The notes: generated by a model from the letters alone, not told the origin. A DNA stretch of 9,014 nucleotides from Clostridiales bacterium (GCA_012523875.1 JAAYSW010000086.1:1-9014), one strand, 5' to 3'; positions 1-7,412 are shown, counted from the first letter of the stretch. Numbers and translations: made by a program.

Positions 1-26
1 CTTGGGTAGATGATAATGAGAAGTAG
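1..26 (+). CDS. Possible C-terminal end of an upstream + strand gene (partial)
   Basis: One frame (starting at base 3) reads WVDDNEK and then a TAG stop at 24-26; the other two + frames hit stops almost at once. A strong + strand terminator begins nine bases after this stop, which is what would be expected at the end of a gene entering from the left. Eight codons are too few to identify a product. It could equally be non-coding sequence. Confidence 0.3.
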
Positions 27-34
27 CTAGTTAG

Positions 35-75
35 AATAAAGGCGAACCAACTGAAAGTTCGCCTTTATTTTTATT
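35..75 (+). terminator. Rho-independent terminator at a convergent junction
   Basis: A perfect 13-bp stem (35-47 pairing with 57-69, core GGCGAAC/GTTCGCC) encloses a 9-base loop and is followed on the + strand by a T-rich run ending at 75. On the minus strand the stem is followed only by a short CTAAC stretch, though the right-hand end of the stem itself reads TTTATT. It is therefore best as a terminator for a + strand gene entering from the left, and may also stop the minus-strand zinc operon, whose last stop codon is at 74-76. Confidence 0.85.
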
Positions 76-919
76 AAAATCTTATAAAGATTTTTTGTTT
101 CGATTTTATTTTTGAATAAATCGAAAATAATATAAACATAATTAAATTCACTATAACAACACTTGCTCCAGGTGATGCATTCCATATAATTGAAACAATA
201 AAACCAATAATAAAACAAAATACTGCCATTATTGAAGATGTAATTATTACTCCCTTAAAACTTTTACATATTCTCATAGCCGTTAAGGATGGGAATATAA
301 TTAGGCTTGATATTAACAATGCCCCCATCATAAGCATACCAAAAACAACTGTCAACGCTGTTAATACCGCAATGAGCATATTATATAAATTAACATTAAT
401 ACCTGTTGCACTAGAGAAAACTCCATCAAATGTTACCGCAAAAATCTTATTATAAAATATAATATATGTTAGTATAACCACAATCGATAAAATTACTATT
501 ATTTTAACTTCATGCCTATTCATTGCCAAAATGCTTCCAAACATATAATTGCTAACATCATTTATCTTCTTTGCTCTCGATGTGGCAAACACAGCAATAG
601 CTAGTGAACTCGTTGCGAACAATGCAATTGCAGAATCCCCATTAATTCTGCTACTCTCACTTAATCTCAAAAGAATTATTGCTGCTATAATTACAACGGG
701 AATTGCAACCTTTAATGGGGATACACTCATAACAACGGCGATTGATAATGCACCAAACCCCACGTGGGATAGCCCATCACCTATCATTGAACAACGTTTT
801 AATACAAGACTTACTCCTAATAGAGAGGCACAGAGTGAAACCAAAATCCCACCTATTAATTGGAAAACTATTAAATCTAGTGTGAAAACATTCTGTATTT
901 GTTGAATTAAATCAGTCAT
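74..919 (-). CDS. znuB: Zinc/manganese-type ABC transporter permease (ABC-3 family, ZnuB-like)
   Basis: This is the membrane channel of a metal-uptake ABC transporter, working with the ATPase and lipoprotein encoded just upstream. The 281-residue protein is almost entirely hydrophobic, with about eight likely membrane segments (first near residues 17-40, last near 254-268). It has the ABC-3 family signatures: GDGLSHVGFGALSIA at about 47-61, which follows the first helix, and GALLISSLIIFPSLTAM at about 199-215. The length is usual for the family. The ATG at 917-919 has an AGGGGAG ribosome binding site seven bases upstream and lies four bases after the ATPase stop, so translation is probably coupled. 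The metal is inferred as zinc from the His-rich binding protein and the Fur-type regulator in the operon; manganese or iron transporters share this fold. Symbol assigned by homology class and context. Confidence 0.9.
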   Translation of the reverse strand: MTDLIQQIQNVFTLDLIVFQLIGGILVSLCASLLGVSLVLKRCSMIGDGLSHVGFGALSIAVVMSVSPLKVAIPVVIIAAIILLRLSESSRINGDSAIALFATSSLAIAVFATSRAKKINDVSNYMFGSILAMNRHEVKIIVILSIVVILTYIIFYNKIFAVTFDGVFSSATGINVNLYNMLIAVLTALTVVFGMLMMGALLISSLIIFPSLTAMRICKSFKGVIITSSIMAVFCFIIGFIVSIIWNASPGASVVIVNLIMFILFSIYSKIKSKQKIFIRF

Positions 920-923
920 AAAT

Positions 924-1622
924 TTACTCCCCTAAAAACCTAATACCTATTTCACTTTTTATATAATCTGATGTCTTGCAAAAACACCCTTCATCATTAT
1001 TTATATGGAGCATATAGCTAGCATTTTCAATTGCACTATTTATATCATGTGAAACCATTATTATCGTTATCCCATCAACCTCATTAAGCTCTTTAATCAA
1101 GTTGTACATTTCAGATGCAACAAGTGGATCAAGCCCTGTAATAGGCTCATCAAGTAATAATATTTTTTTTGTAGCACATAATGCCCTTGCAAGTAGGACC
1201 CTTTGCTGCTGACCTCCCGAAAGTTCACGATAACATTTCTTTTTTAAATTTTCTACACCAAGCCTATTCATATTGCTTAGTGCAGTATCTTTTTCCACCC
1301 TAGAATAAAATGGCTTAATTCCTCTGCTATTCAAACAACCCGATAAAACAACCTCATATACAGATGCAGGGAAATCCCTCTGGATACTTGTTTGTTGGGG
1401 CAAATACCCTATTTCTGTTTTCTTCAGCCCATTACCGTATTCAATCCTGCCTTTAATAGTTGATTTTAGCCCAAGCAAACCCTTAATAAGTGTACTTTTA
1501 CCTGAACCATTCTCCCCTACTATACATAGGTAATCACCGTTATTAACTTCAAAACTTAAATCCCTAAAGACTATATTATTTTCATAACTCATAGTAATAT
1601 TATTACAACTAATTAAAGCCAT
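924..1622 (-). CDS. znuC: Zinc-type ABC transporter ATP-binding protein (ZnuC-like)
   Basis: This cytoplasmic ATPase powers metal import through the adjacent permease. The 232-residue protein is a complete single ABC domain: Walker A GENGSGKST at 36-44, a Q-loop near Q76-Q77 (YLPQQ), the signature LSGGQQQR at 134-141, Walker B ILLLDEP at 154-160, a D-loop (GLDP), and the switch histidine H192 in MVSHD. LPQQ with a following DFPASVYEVVLSG segment is typical of the metal-uptake ATPases of the ZnuC/MntB group. Its ATG directly abuts the TAG stop of the lipoprotein gene. The ribosome binding site GGAGGAGG lies inside the end of that gene, 11 bases from the ATG. No key residue is missing. Zinc specificity is inferred from the operon rather than from this protein. 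Confidence 0.93.
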   Translation of the reverse strand: MALISCNNITMSYENNIVFRDLSFEVNNGDYLCIVGENGSGKSTLIKGLLGLKSTIKGRIEYGNGLKKTEIGYLPQQTSIQRDFPASVYEVVLSGCLNSRGIKPFYSRVEKDTALSNMNRLGVENLKKKCYRELSGGQQQRVLLARALCATKKILLLDEPITGLDPLVASEMYNLIKELNEVDGITIIMVSHDINSAIENASYMLHINNDEGCFCKTSDYIKSEIGIRFLGE

Positions 1623-2564
1623 CTAGTTCAAAGCCTCCTCCAAGCTTATGGCATTGCTTTCCATAAGTTGAATATATGTTACACCTTTGTTTAAGTCTTC
1701 ATCACTAACATTATGGCATGAATGAAACTGTACCTTCTTCGCTCCGGTTGATTCACAAATTGTATCTGCAATCTTTTGTGAGCTAAATTCAAGATAAAAT
1801 ACAATAGGAATATTCTCTATCTTAACCTCATTAATTAAATTCACTAAAGTCTGTGGCCCTGGTTCGGTTTCTGTACCACAGCTTGTAAAGGCTGCTCTAT
1901 ACTCCAGATTATACTCCTTGGAGAAATATTTAAGTGGGTATTTATCTCCAAACACAATTAAATTGCGTTTACCATTATCAACAATACCTCTAAACCTTTT
2001 ATCCAAATCCTCTAATTTCTCTACATAATTATTATAATTTTCATTATAAAACTCTTTATTTTCCTTATCAATTTCAATTAAAGTTTCATTAATAACTCCA
2101 ACAATAGTTATTGCATTTAAAGGAGAAGTCCATACATGCTCATCATATTCACTATGATTATGGGTTCCCTCATGGTCATGCCCATGGTCCTCATCCCCAT
2201 CAACTATTAACTCCACATTATCCATTAGCTGAATTACCCTCGTCTTGCTTGTATCTATTGATTCTAAAACTTTATCCACCCAAACCTCAGACAAGCTCCC
2301 TATACATATAAAAATATCACTGTTTTTAATAGCTAATATATCATTTACTGTCGGCTCAAACGCATGACTTTCCTCTCCTGCCTTTAACAAGAGCTGTACA
2401 TCTGCCTTATCCCCTGCAATTTGCCTCGCAAAATCATAGCTTGGAAAGATTGTAGTAACAATACTTATTTTATCATTATCCAATTGAGCCTTTCCAATAT
2501 TACAACCCGATAGAAAAATACACAAAAATGATATTGCCATAAAGATACTCAATAACCTTTTCAT
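1623..2564 (-). CDS. znuA: Metal ABC transporter substrate-binding lipoprotein with His-rich loop (ZnuA-like)
   Basis: This is an extracellular metal-capture lipoprotein that hands the ion to the permease. Residues 1-21 form a lipoprotein signal: basic MKR, a hydrophobic stretch, and lipobox LSGC with C21 as the lipidated residue. The cluster A-I binding-protein fold follows. H67 in EESHAFEP is the usual first ligand. An acidic, His-rich loop spans residues 124-143 (H127, H129, H131, H135, H137). H143 in DEHVW is the usual second ligand. Such a loop is a hallmark of zinc-type members. The usual third His (HDAYGYF in classical ZnuA) appears to be G206 in FGDKYPLKYF, while an SCHN motif (H281, C283, H284) sits near the C-terminus. 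The ATG overlaps the regulator stop by four bases (ATGA), and a G7 run just upstream provides the ribosome binding site. It is 313 residues long, normal for the family. Confidence 0.9.
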   Translation of the reverse strand: MKRLLSIFMAISFLCIFLSGCNIGKAQLDNDKISIVTTIFPSYDFARQIAGDKADVQLLLKAGEESHAFEPTVNDILAIKNSDIFICIGSLSEVWVDKVLESIDTSKTRVIQLMDNVELIVDGDEDHGHDHEGTHNHSEYDEHVWTSPLNAITIVGVINETLIEIDKENKEFYNENYNNYVEKLEDLDKRFRGIVDNGKRNLIVFGDKYPLKYFSKEYNLEYRAAFTSCGTETEPGPQTLVNLINEVKIENIPIVFYLEFSSQKIADTICESTGAKKVQFHSCHNVSDEDLNKGVTYIQLMESNAISLEEALN

Positions 2565-2986
2565 ACTTGTTCCCCCCCTAGTTTATTATGACAGGACTTA
2601 CACTTACCATATAATACAGTTTTTGTATTATCAATCCTAAATCCATGATGCTCTAAAACATGAGTGTCTATTCCTTGCATATAATCGCAACTAATGTGAA
2701 ATAACTCACCACATTCCACACATTTTAAATGAAAGTGTTCATCACAATCCTCATTATTATGCACATACTGGTAACAAGCACCTAATTTATCATCTAAAAT
2801 ATATTTTCTTACATAACCCAACTCAACCAACTTATCAAGATATCTATATACGGTAGCAACCCCAACAGCTGTTCCCGCTTCATTAAGCTGGGCAACGATT
2901 TCAGCAGCTGTTATATGCTTATCCATACTATCCTTAATATGCTCTAGAATCTTTTCTCTTTGCTTTGTTTTATATCCCTTTTCCAT
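2561..2986 (-). CDS. Fur-family metalloregulator, probably Zur
   Basis: This is a DNA-binding repressor that senses a metal ion. The 141-residue protein has an N-terminal winged helix with recognition helix region GVATVYRYLDKLVELGYV (42-59), highly typical of Fur proteins. The C-terminal dimerisation domain has a HFHLKC segment (H84, H86) and two CxxC pairs (C89/C92 and C129/C132) that would form the structural zinc site. Further His residues (H97, H113, H114) are candidates for the sensing site. Being first in an operon with a zinc-type ABC transporter points to Zur; Fur and PerR paralogues share these motifs, so the metal is an inference. The ATG has an AGAGG ribosome binding site five bases upstream. 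A palindromic operator in its own promoter suggests autorepression. Its last codons overlap the lipoprotein start and contain a run of seven G. Confidence 0.9.
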   Translation of the reverse strand: MEKGYKTKQREKILEHIKDSMDKHITAAEIVAQLNEAGTAVGVATVYRYLDKLVELGYVRKYILDDKLGACYQYVHNNEDCDEHFHLKCVECGELFHISCDYMQGIDTHVLEHHGFRIDNTKTVLYGKCKSCHNKLGGEQV

Positions 2987-3021
2987 TAAAACCTCTTTAT
3001 ATTTAATCTTTTTTCTTAAAA

Positions 3022-3050
3022 AGCAATATGAAAATCATTTTCATATTGCT
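3022..3050 (-). promoter_or_regulatory. 29-bp perfect palindrome, likely Fur-family operator
   Basis: Two 14-base arms (3022-3035 and 3037-3050) are exact reverse complements around one central base. The core TGAAAATCATTTTCA has the 7-1-7 layout of Fur, Zur and PerR boxes and differs from the Bacillus-type Fur box (TGATAATNATTATCA) by one position per half. It begins five bases downstream of the -10 box, so it covers the predicted start of transcription, and it ends 35 bases before the regulator's ATG. A repressor bound here would block polymerase. Which Fur paralogue binds is inferred from gene context. The same sequence would form a stem in the mRNA leader. Confidence 0.85.
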
Positions 3051-3055
3051 AAATT

Positions 3056-3084
3056 ATAATATCATATCTATTTTAAAAAGTCAA
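3056..3084 (-). promoter_or_regulatory. Promoter of the regulator-zinc transporter operon
   Basis: On the minus strand there is a -35 TTGACT (3079-3084), a 17-base spacer and a -10 TATTAT (3056-3061). An overlapping TATAAT (3053-3058) would give a 20-base spacer, which is less favourable. Transcription would begin a few bases downstream, at the edge of or inside the palindrome. Part of the -35 box lies in the closing arm of the preceding gene's terminator. Confidence 0.75.
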
Positions 3085-3120
3085 GCTGAAATTGAAGATT
3101 ATTCTCCAGTTTCAGCTTGA
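3074..3120 (-). terminator. Rho-independent terminator of the DUF1015 gene
   Basis: An 11-bp perfect stem (3081-3091 with 3110-3120; minus-strand arms TCAAGCTGAAA and TTTCAGCTTGA) has an 18-base loop that may pair further at its base. On the minus strand the stem is followed by CTTTTTAAAA, a usable U-run. It starts five bases after the stop codon of the DUF1015 gene. On the + strand there is no T-run, so it acts on the minus strand only. Confidence 0.8.
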
Positions 3121-3125
3121 AAATT

Positions 3126-4406
3126 CTATTTAAATTTATTTACTACGAGTCCAGTTATTGTTTTTGGATAGAAATAAGTGGATTTCTGGGGCATTTTCTC
3201 TCTAGCCAAAGCGACATCTCTTATCTCACTCACCTTTGTAGGATTTAATATGAAACTACAATTAGCCTCCCCACTATCTACTGAAGAAATTGCTTCATCA
3301 ATAATTTTTGTATATGTTAAATTAACTTGATTAGCCATATTCTCCTTATCAATTCCAAATATCTTCTCAAGAACAAGGGTATGCAATACGCTTACATCAA
3401 GCCCGCAATATGAATCGGACATTTCAGGCATAAGCTCCTTTACAGCTCCTTCATTTTTCAATACTAATAATTTAAAATTATCATTTCCAGAGTACATAGC
3501 AAATGCTTTTTTACCTTGTTCATACAATTTATTAAGATTGCCCTCAATTTCTTTTCTGCCCTTTATATCAGTTACATCAAAATGTATATTAAATTTTTCA
3601 TACACATCATCAATATTAAAATTATCTAAATCTCGTACAAGTCTATGTGTTGGGAACACAACGAGCCCATCATTTTCCATATTAACAAGCATCATCATGA
3701 TATAACTCGATTGGCTATTCTCATCTGATATACCATTCTCGCATAAATGCTTATGGAAATTAAGTGCTGTTTCATATCTATGATGCCCATCTGCAATATA
3801 AAGCTTCTTATCCTCAAAAACTTTAGCTAAAGTATTTAAAACTTTTTCTTCATGAACACACCACATTCTATGAATAACACCATCACCATCAATCACTTCC
3901 ATATCAGGTTTACCCTGTGAACAGGCATCAACCGTACTATATGCCTTTCCATCCTCATCCATATAGAGTGAGTAAATCTGACTAAAGTTGCAAAATGTTT
4001 CGCTCATAAGATTGAACCTATCAACCTTAGCCTTTGAAAGTGTTTCCTCGTGTGGTAATACGATGCCTTTAGAGAATTCCTCAAGCTTAACAAGCGATAC
4101 AAAACCTTTTAATGCATTTTTAACTCCATTTGCAGTAAACTCCATTTCATAAACATAGATACTTTCCTTATTATCCTGAATTAAAACTTCTTTATCAATC
4201 CACTCATTTAAAGCCTTTCCAGCATCCTTATATTTATTTTCACCTTTTGGTAGCTCAAGCCTAATAATATTATATCCATTATTCTCAAGGTATTGCTCAC
4301 GCTGTTCATCAGAAATTATATCATATGGGGGACAGACCAATGTATCCAAGTTTCCAGCCACCTTCGTATTGTATCGCAAACCCTTCATTCCTTTAATTAT
4401 TGCCAT
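3126..4406 (-). CDS. DUF1015 family protein (COG4198 type), function unknown
   Basis: This 426-residue, soluble protein is recognised as DUF1015 by its conserved blocks: CPPYDIIS near the N-terminus (25-32), NIIRLELPKG (46-55), VLPHEETL (116-123) and the hallmark ADGHHRYETAL (205-215). No signal peptide or membrane segment is visible. The histidine and acidic residues in HEETL and DGHHRYE look like an active or metal-binding site, but I know of no established reaction and will not assign one. The ATG at 4404-4406 has a clean AGGAG six bases upstream. It lies 114 bases downstream of secA on the same strand and ends at its own terminator, so it may be read partly by readthrough from secA. Some database entries call this family an SpoOJ/ParA/ParB/RepB partner; nothing in the sequence supports that. 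Confidence 0.85.
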   Translation of the reverse strand: MAIIKGMKGLRYNTKVAGNLDTLVCPPYDIISDEQREQYLENNGYNIIRLELPKGENKYKDAGKALNEWIDKEVLIQDNKESIYVYEMEFTANGVKNALKGFVSLVKLEEFSKGIVLPHEETLSKAKVDRFNLMSETFCNFSQIYSLYMDEDGKAYSTVDACSQGKPDMEVIDGDGVIHRMWCVHEEKVLNTLAKVFEDKKLYIADGHHRYETALNFHKHLCENGISDENSQSSYIMMMLVNMENDGLVVFPTHRLVRDLDNFNIDDVYEKFNIHFDVTDIKGRKEIEGNLNKLYEQGKKAFAMYSGNDNFKLLVLKNEGAVKELMPEMSDSYCGLDVSVLHTLVLEKIFGIDKENMANQVNLTYTKIIDEAISSVDSGEANCSFILNPTKVSEIRDVALAREKMPQKSTYFYPKTITGLVVNKFK

Positions 4407-4520
4407 AATACACTCCTACTTTTTATTTTATATTTTTATACAAAGGTAATGAGGGTACTTTTAGTATCCTCATCCCTTCTTACTCTAAAATTGGGTAATA
4501 ACCCTACTCCTAGTAATTTT
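4407..4520 (-). other. Intergenic region between secA and the DUF1015 gene, with a long imperfect hairpin
   Basis: A hairpin with arms 4449-4459 and 4463-4473 (three-base loop) has one wobble on the + strand and one A-C mismatch on the minus strand. On the minus strand it can extend with outer AAGG/CCTT pairs (4443-4446 with 4475-4478). The T-run after it is poor, so it is at best a weak terminator for secA. A TATAAA at about 4430-4435 (minus strand) could be a -10 for the DUF1015 gene, but I see no convincing -35 box 17 bases upstream. Confidence 0.4.
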
Positions 4521-7262
4521 CTATTCGTTTTTCATTCCGCAGCACTTCTTATATTTCTTGCCACTCCCACATGAACACATCTCATTACCACCGAGCTTCT
4601 TATTTGAAACACGACGATGCACAAAGCTGCCGTCACCACCTGTTGGTGTCTCAGGCTTTGCAACCTGCTCACGCTTTATAGGTGCATTCACATTCACCCT
4701 AACCGTAAGCAATAAGCGAACTGTATCCTCTCTTATGGATTCAATCATTGCATCAAACATCTCAAATCCTTCATATCTATATTCGACAACAGGATTCTTT
4801 TGTCCATATGCACGTAAACCAATACCCTTCTTTAGTTCGTCCATATCATCAATATGTGCCATCCATTTTGTATCAACAACTTTAAGAAGGATTACACGTT
4901 CAAGTTCACGCAATACATTAGCCCCAACTTCCTCTTCTTTTCTGCTATAAGCTGCGGTAATCTTCTCCAAGAGTTCTTCTGTGATTTGATTCTTGCTAAT
5001 CTCTTCTATTTCTTTTTCATCATAATTTAAATCATCCTCTGATATTAACCAACCCAAAAGATAATCCCTTAAACCTGTGAGATTCCATTCTGGCTTATTC
5101 TCATCATCAAGCAAGTACCTATCAACAGTAAACTCTATTAATTCTTTCATCATTTTAAGAATATAATCATGAATATCTTCACCATCAAGAACCTGTGAAC
5201 GCTGTTTATATATAATCTCACGTTGTGTATTCATTACATCATCATAGTTAAGTACATTCTTTCTAATACTGAAGTTTCTGCCCTCAACCTTACGCTGTGA
5301 TGATTCTATAATTTTAGTAAGCATTCTACTTTCAATAGGCATATTTTCGTCAACGTTCAATGTATTCATCATCGTTTCGAGTCTATCCCCACCAAAAATA
5401 CGCATAAGGTCATCATCAGCGGAAAGGAAGAACATACTCTCACCCTCATCGCCTTGACGTCCTGAACGACCCCTTAACTGATTATCAATACGCCTTGCTT
5501 CATGACGTTCTGTACCTATTATAAATAATCCTCCAGCTTTTTTTACCTCAAGGGCTTTTTCTTTTACCTCTAAACTATATTTCTTATATAGCTCTATATA
5601 ATTCTCCCTTGCTTTTAGAATTTCTTCATCTTTGGTTTCTGCATATCCCACTGCTTCAGTAATAATTTCTTCCTCAAAGCCTTGTTTACGCATTTCAGCT
5701 TTAGCTAAAAATTCAGCATTACCACCGAGCATAATATCAGTACCACGACCTGCCATATTAGTAGCAATTGTAACCGCACCTAATTTACCAGCCTGTGCAA
5801 CAATTTCTGCTTCCTTTGCATGGTATTTCGCATTCAACACCTCATGCTTAACACCTTTTCTTTTAAGCATCTTTGATAATAACTCAGACTTCTCTATAGA
5901 AACCGTACCAACAAGAACTGGTTGTCCTTTTTCATTACACTCAATAATCTTTTCAATTACTGCCTCATATTTACCCTTTTCACTTCGGAAAATCTGATCA
6001 TGATGGTCAATTCTTATAACTGGCTTATTTGTAGGAACCTCAATAACATCGAGTTTGTATATTTCCTTAAACTCATCTTCCTCTGTCTTTGCAGTACCTG
6101 TCATACCGGATAGCTTGCTATATAATCTAAAGTAATTCTGAAATGTTATTGTAGCCAATGTTTTAGATTCATTTTTGATTTTAACGCCCTCTTTAGCTTC
6201 AATTGCTTGATGTAAGCCATCATTAAAGCGTCTTCCAAGCATCATACGTCCTGTAAACTCATCAACAATAATAACCTCATCATCTTTTACAACATAATCC
6301 GTATCTAAATGCATAATTCCATGTGCCTTCAAGGCTTGGTTGATATGATGAAGTAATGTAATATTATCAGAGTCCATCAAGTTTGTAACATTAAAGTATT
6401 TTTCTGCTTTTCTAATACCCTGTCTTGTGATTGTAGCAGTTTTAGCTTTTTCATCAACAATATAGTCATAATCTTCATGTTGCGTATCCTGATCAGCCTT
6501 ATCATCAATTTCAACAACTGTACAATGGGTTAAAGTTCGCACAAATTTATCAGCAGCAGAATAAAGCTCTGTAGACTTATCTCCCTTCCCTGAGATTATA
6601 AGAGGAGTTCTCGCCTCATCAATCAGGATTGAGTCAACCTCGTCCACAATTGCGAAATTATGTTCTCTCTGAACCTTATCTTTCTTATATATCACCATAT
6701 TGTCTCTCAAATAATCAAAACCTAGCTCATTATTTGTAGCATATGTAATATCAGCATTATAAGCCTCTCGTCTTTCGTCATTTGTAAGACCATGGAGTAT
6801 TACCCCCACAGAAAGACCCATGAAACGGAATATCTTACCCATCTCTTCAGATTGCACCTTAGCAAGATAATCATTTACAGTAACTACATGCACACCCTTA
6901 CCTGATAAAGCATTTAAATATGCAGCAAGGCATGCAACTAAAGTTTTTCCCTCACCAGTCTTCATTTCAGCAATACGACCTTGATGCAAAACTATTGCAC
7001 CAACAATCTGCACTGGGAAAGGTTTCTTGCCTAAAACTCTATCAGCCGCCTCACGACAAGCCGCAAGAGCTTCAGGTAAAATATCATCAATTGATGAGCC
7101 CCCCTCAATCATTTCCTTAAATATATGAGTTTTAGCTTTTAAATCATCATTTGATAATGCCTGATACTCCTCGTCTAGATTAAGTACCCTTTGTTTTATT
7201 GGTTCAATCCTTGAAAGTTCTCTCTTACTATATGAACCAAATAGTCCGCTCAGTATTCCCAT
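4521..7262 (-). CDS. secA: Preprotein translocase ATPase SecA
   Basis: SecA is the membrane-associated motor that pushes unfolded preproteins through SecYEG. Read from the ATG at 7260-7262 it has 913 residues. In order: an N-terminal MGILSGLFGSYSKRELSRI; the first nucleotide-binding domain with Walker A MKTGEGKT (100-107) and Walker B DEVD (207-210); the preprotein cross-linking region; MTGTAKTEE from residue 387; the second nucleotide-binding domain with GRGTD (505-509) and QLRGRSGRQGD (595-605); the helical scaffold and wing; and a C-terminal zinc tail CSCGSGKKYKKCC (C896, C898, C907, C908). A charged insertion of about 60 residues follows GRGTDIMLGGN, as in other clostridial SecAs. The frame is open back to a GTG at 7311-7313, but that sits at the predicted transcription start. 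The chosen ATG has AAGGCGG nine bases upstream and matches usual SecA N-termini. Confidence 0.97.
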   Translation of the reverse strand: MGILSGLFGSYSKRELSRIEPIKQRVLNLDEEYQALSNDDLKAKTHIFKEMIEGGSSIDDILPEALAACREAADRVLGKKPFPVQIVGAIVLHQGRIAEMKTGEGKTLVACLAAYLNALSGKGVHVVTVNDYLAKVQSEEMGKIFRFMGLSVGVILHGLTNDERREAYNADITYATNNELGFDYLRDNMVIYKKDKVQREHNFAIVDEVDSILIDEARTPLIISGKGDKSTELYSAADKFVRTLTHCTVVEIDDKADQDTQHEDYDYIVDEKAKTATITRQGIRKAEKYFNVTNLMDSDNITLLHHINQALKAHGIMHLDTDYVVKDDEVIIVDEFTGRMMLGRRFNDGLHQAIEAKEGVKIKNESKTLATITFQNYFRLYSKLSGMTGTAKTEEDEFKEIYKLDVIEVPTNKPVIRIDHHDQIFRSEKGKYEAVIEKIIECNEKGQPVLVGTVSIEKSELLSKMLKRKGVKHEVLNAKYHAKEAEIVAQAGKLGAVTIATNMAGRGTDIMLGGNAEFLAKAEMRKQGFEEEIITEAVGYAETKDEEILKARENYIELYKKYSLEVKEKALEVKKAGGLFIIGTERHEARRIDNQLRGRSGRQGDEGESMFFLSADDDLMRIFGGDRLETMMNTLNVDENMPIESRMLTKIIESSQRKVEGRNFSIRKNVLNYDDVMNTQREIIYKQRSQVLDGEDIHDYILKMMKELIEFTVDRYLLDDENKPEWNLTGLRDYLLGWLISEDDLNYDEKEIEEISKNQITEELLEKITAAYSRKEEEVGANVLRELERVILLKVVDTKWMAHIDDMDELKKGIGLRAYGQKNPVVEYRYEGFEMFDAMIESIREDTVRLLLTVRVNVNAPIKREQVAKPETPTGGDGSFVHRRVSNKKLGGNEMCSCGSGKKYKKCCGMKNE

Positions 7263-7321
7263 TAAAAATATCCGCCTTTTTCTAGAATTTAGCACATCTA
7301 ATTTCATAAACACATAAGTTT

Positions 7322-7350
7322 ATTGTATAGCATTTTTTTGATTTTGTCAA
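7322..7350 (-). promoter_or_regulatory. secA promoter
   Basis: On the minus strand a perfect -35 TTGACA (7345-7350), a 17-base spacer and -10 TACAAT (7322-7327). Transcription would start near 7315, leaving a leader of about 50 bases before the ATG at 7262. This placement rules against the upstream GTG at 7311-7313 as the start codon. Confidence 0.8.
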
Positions 7351-7393
7351 TAGCTTAGTGATATTTCTCAGAAAAATCTGTTAAATAGCCAAT

Positions 7394-7405
7394 TATACTA
7401 GTATA
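7394..7405. promoter_or_regulatory. 12-bp perfect palindrome between divergent promoters
   Basis: TATACTAGTATA is its own reverse complement. It lies 44 bases upstream of the secA -35 box and 7 bases upstream of the recombinase -35 box, a position suited to a regulator of the rightward promoter. No known binding consensus was recognised, and in AT-rich DNA a short palindrome can occur by chance. Confidence 0.35.
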
Positions 7406-7412
7406 GCTTATC

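Noticed and set aside
549..905. + strand open frame opposite the permease gene
   Set aside because: It is fully antisense to a well-supported ABC-3 permease with matching family motifs, and its product resembles no known protein.
2111..2311. Open + strand frame encoding a strikingly His-rich peptide
   Set aside because: It is the antisense of the His-rich loop of the lipoprotein gene; His codons (CAT) read as ATG on the other strand and the shifted frame yields new His codons. No ribosome binding site or promoter supports it.
4493..4504. GGGT/ACCC mini-hairpin as the secA terminator
   Set aside because: A four-base-pair stem followed by AATTTTAG on the minus strand is too weak to claim.
4558..4950. 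+ strand open frames opposite secA (also near 5632-5997, 5922-6113 and 6920-7120)
   Set aside because: SecA is unmistakable across this whole stretch on the minus strand; the opposite frames lack ribosome binding sites and family motifs.
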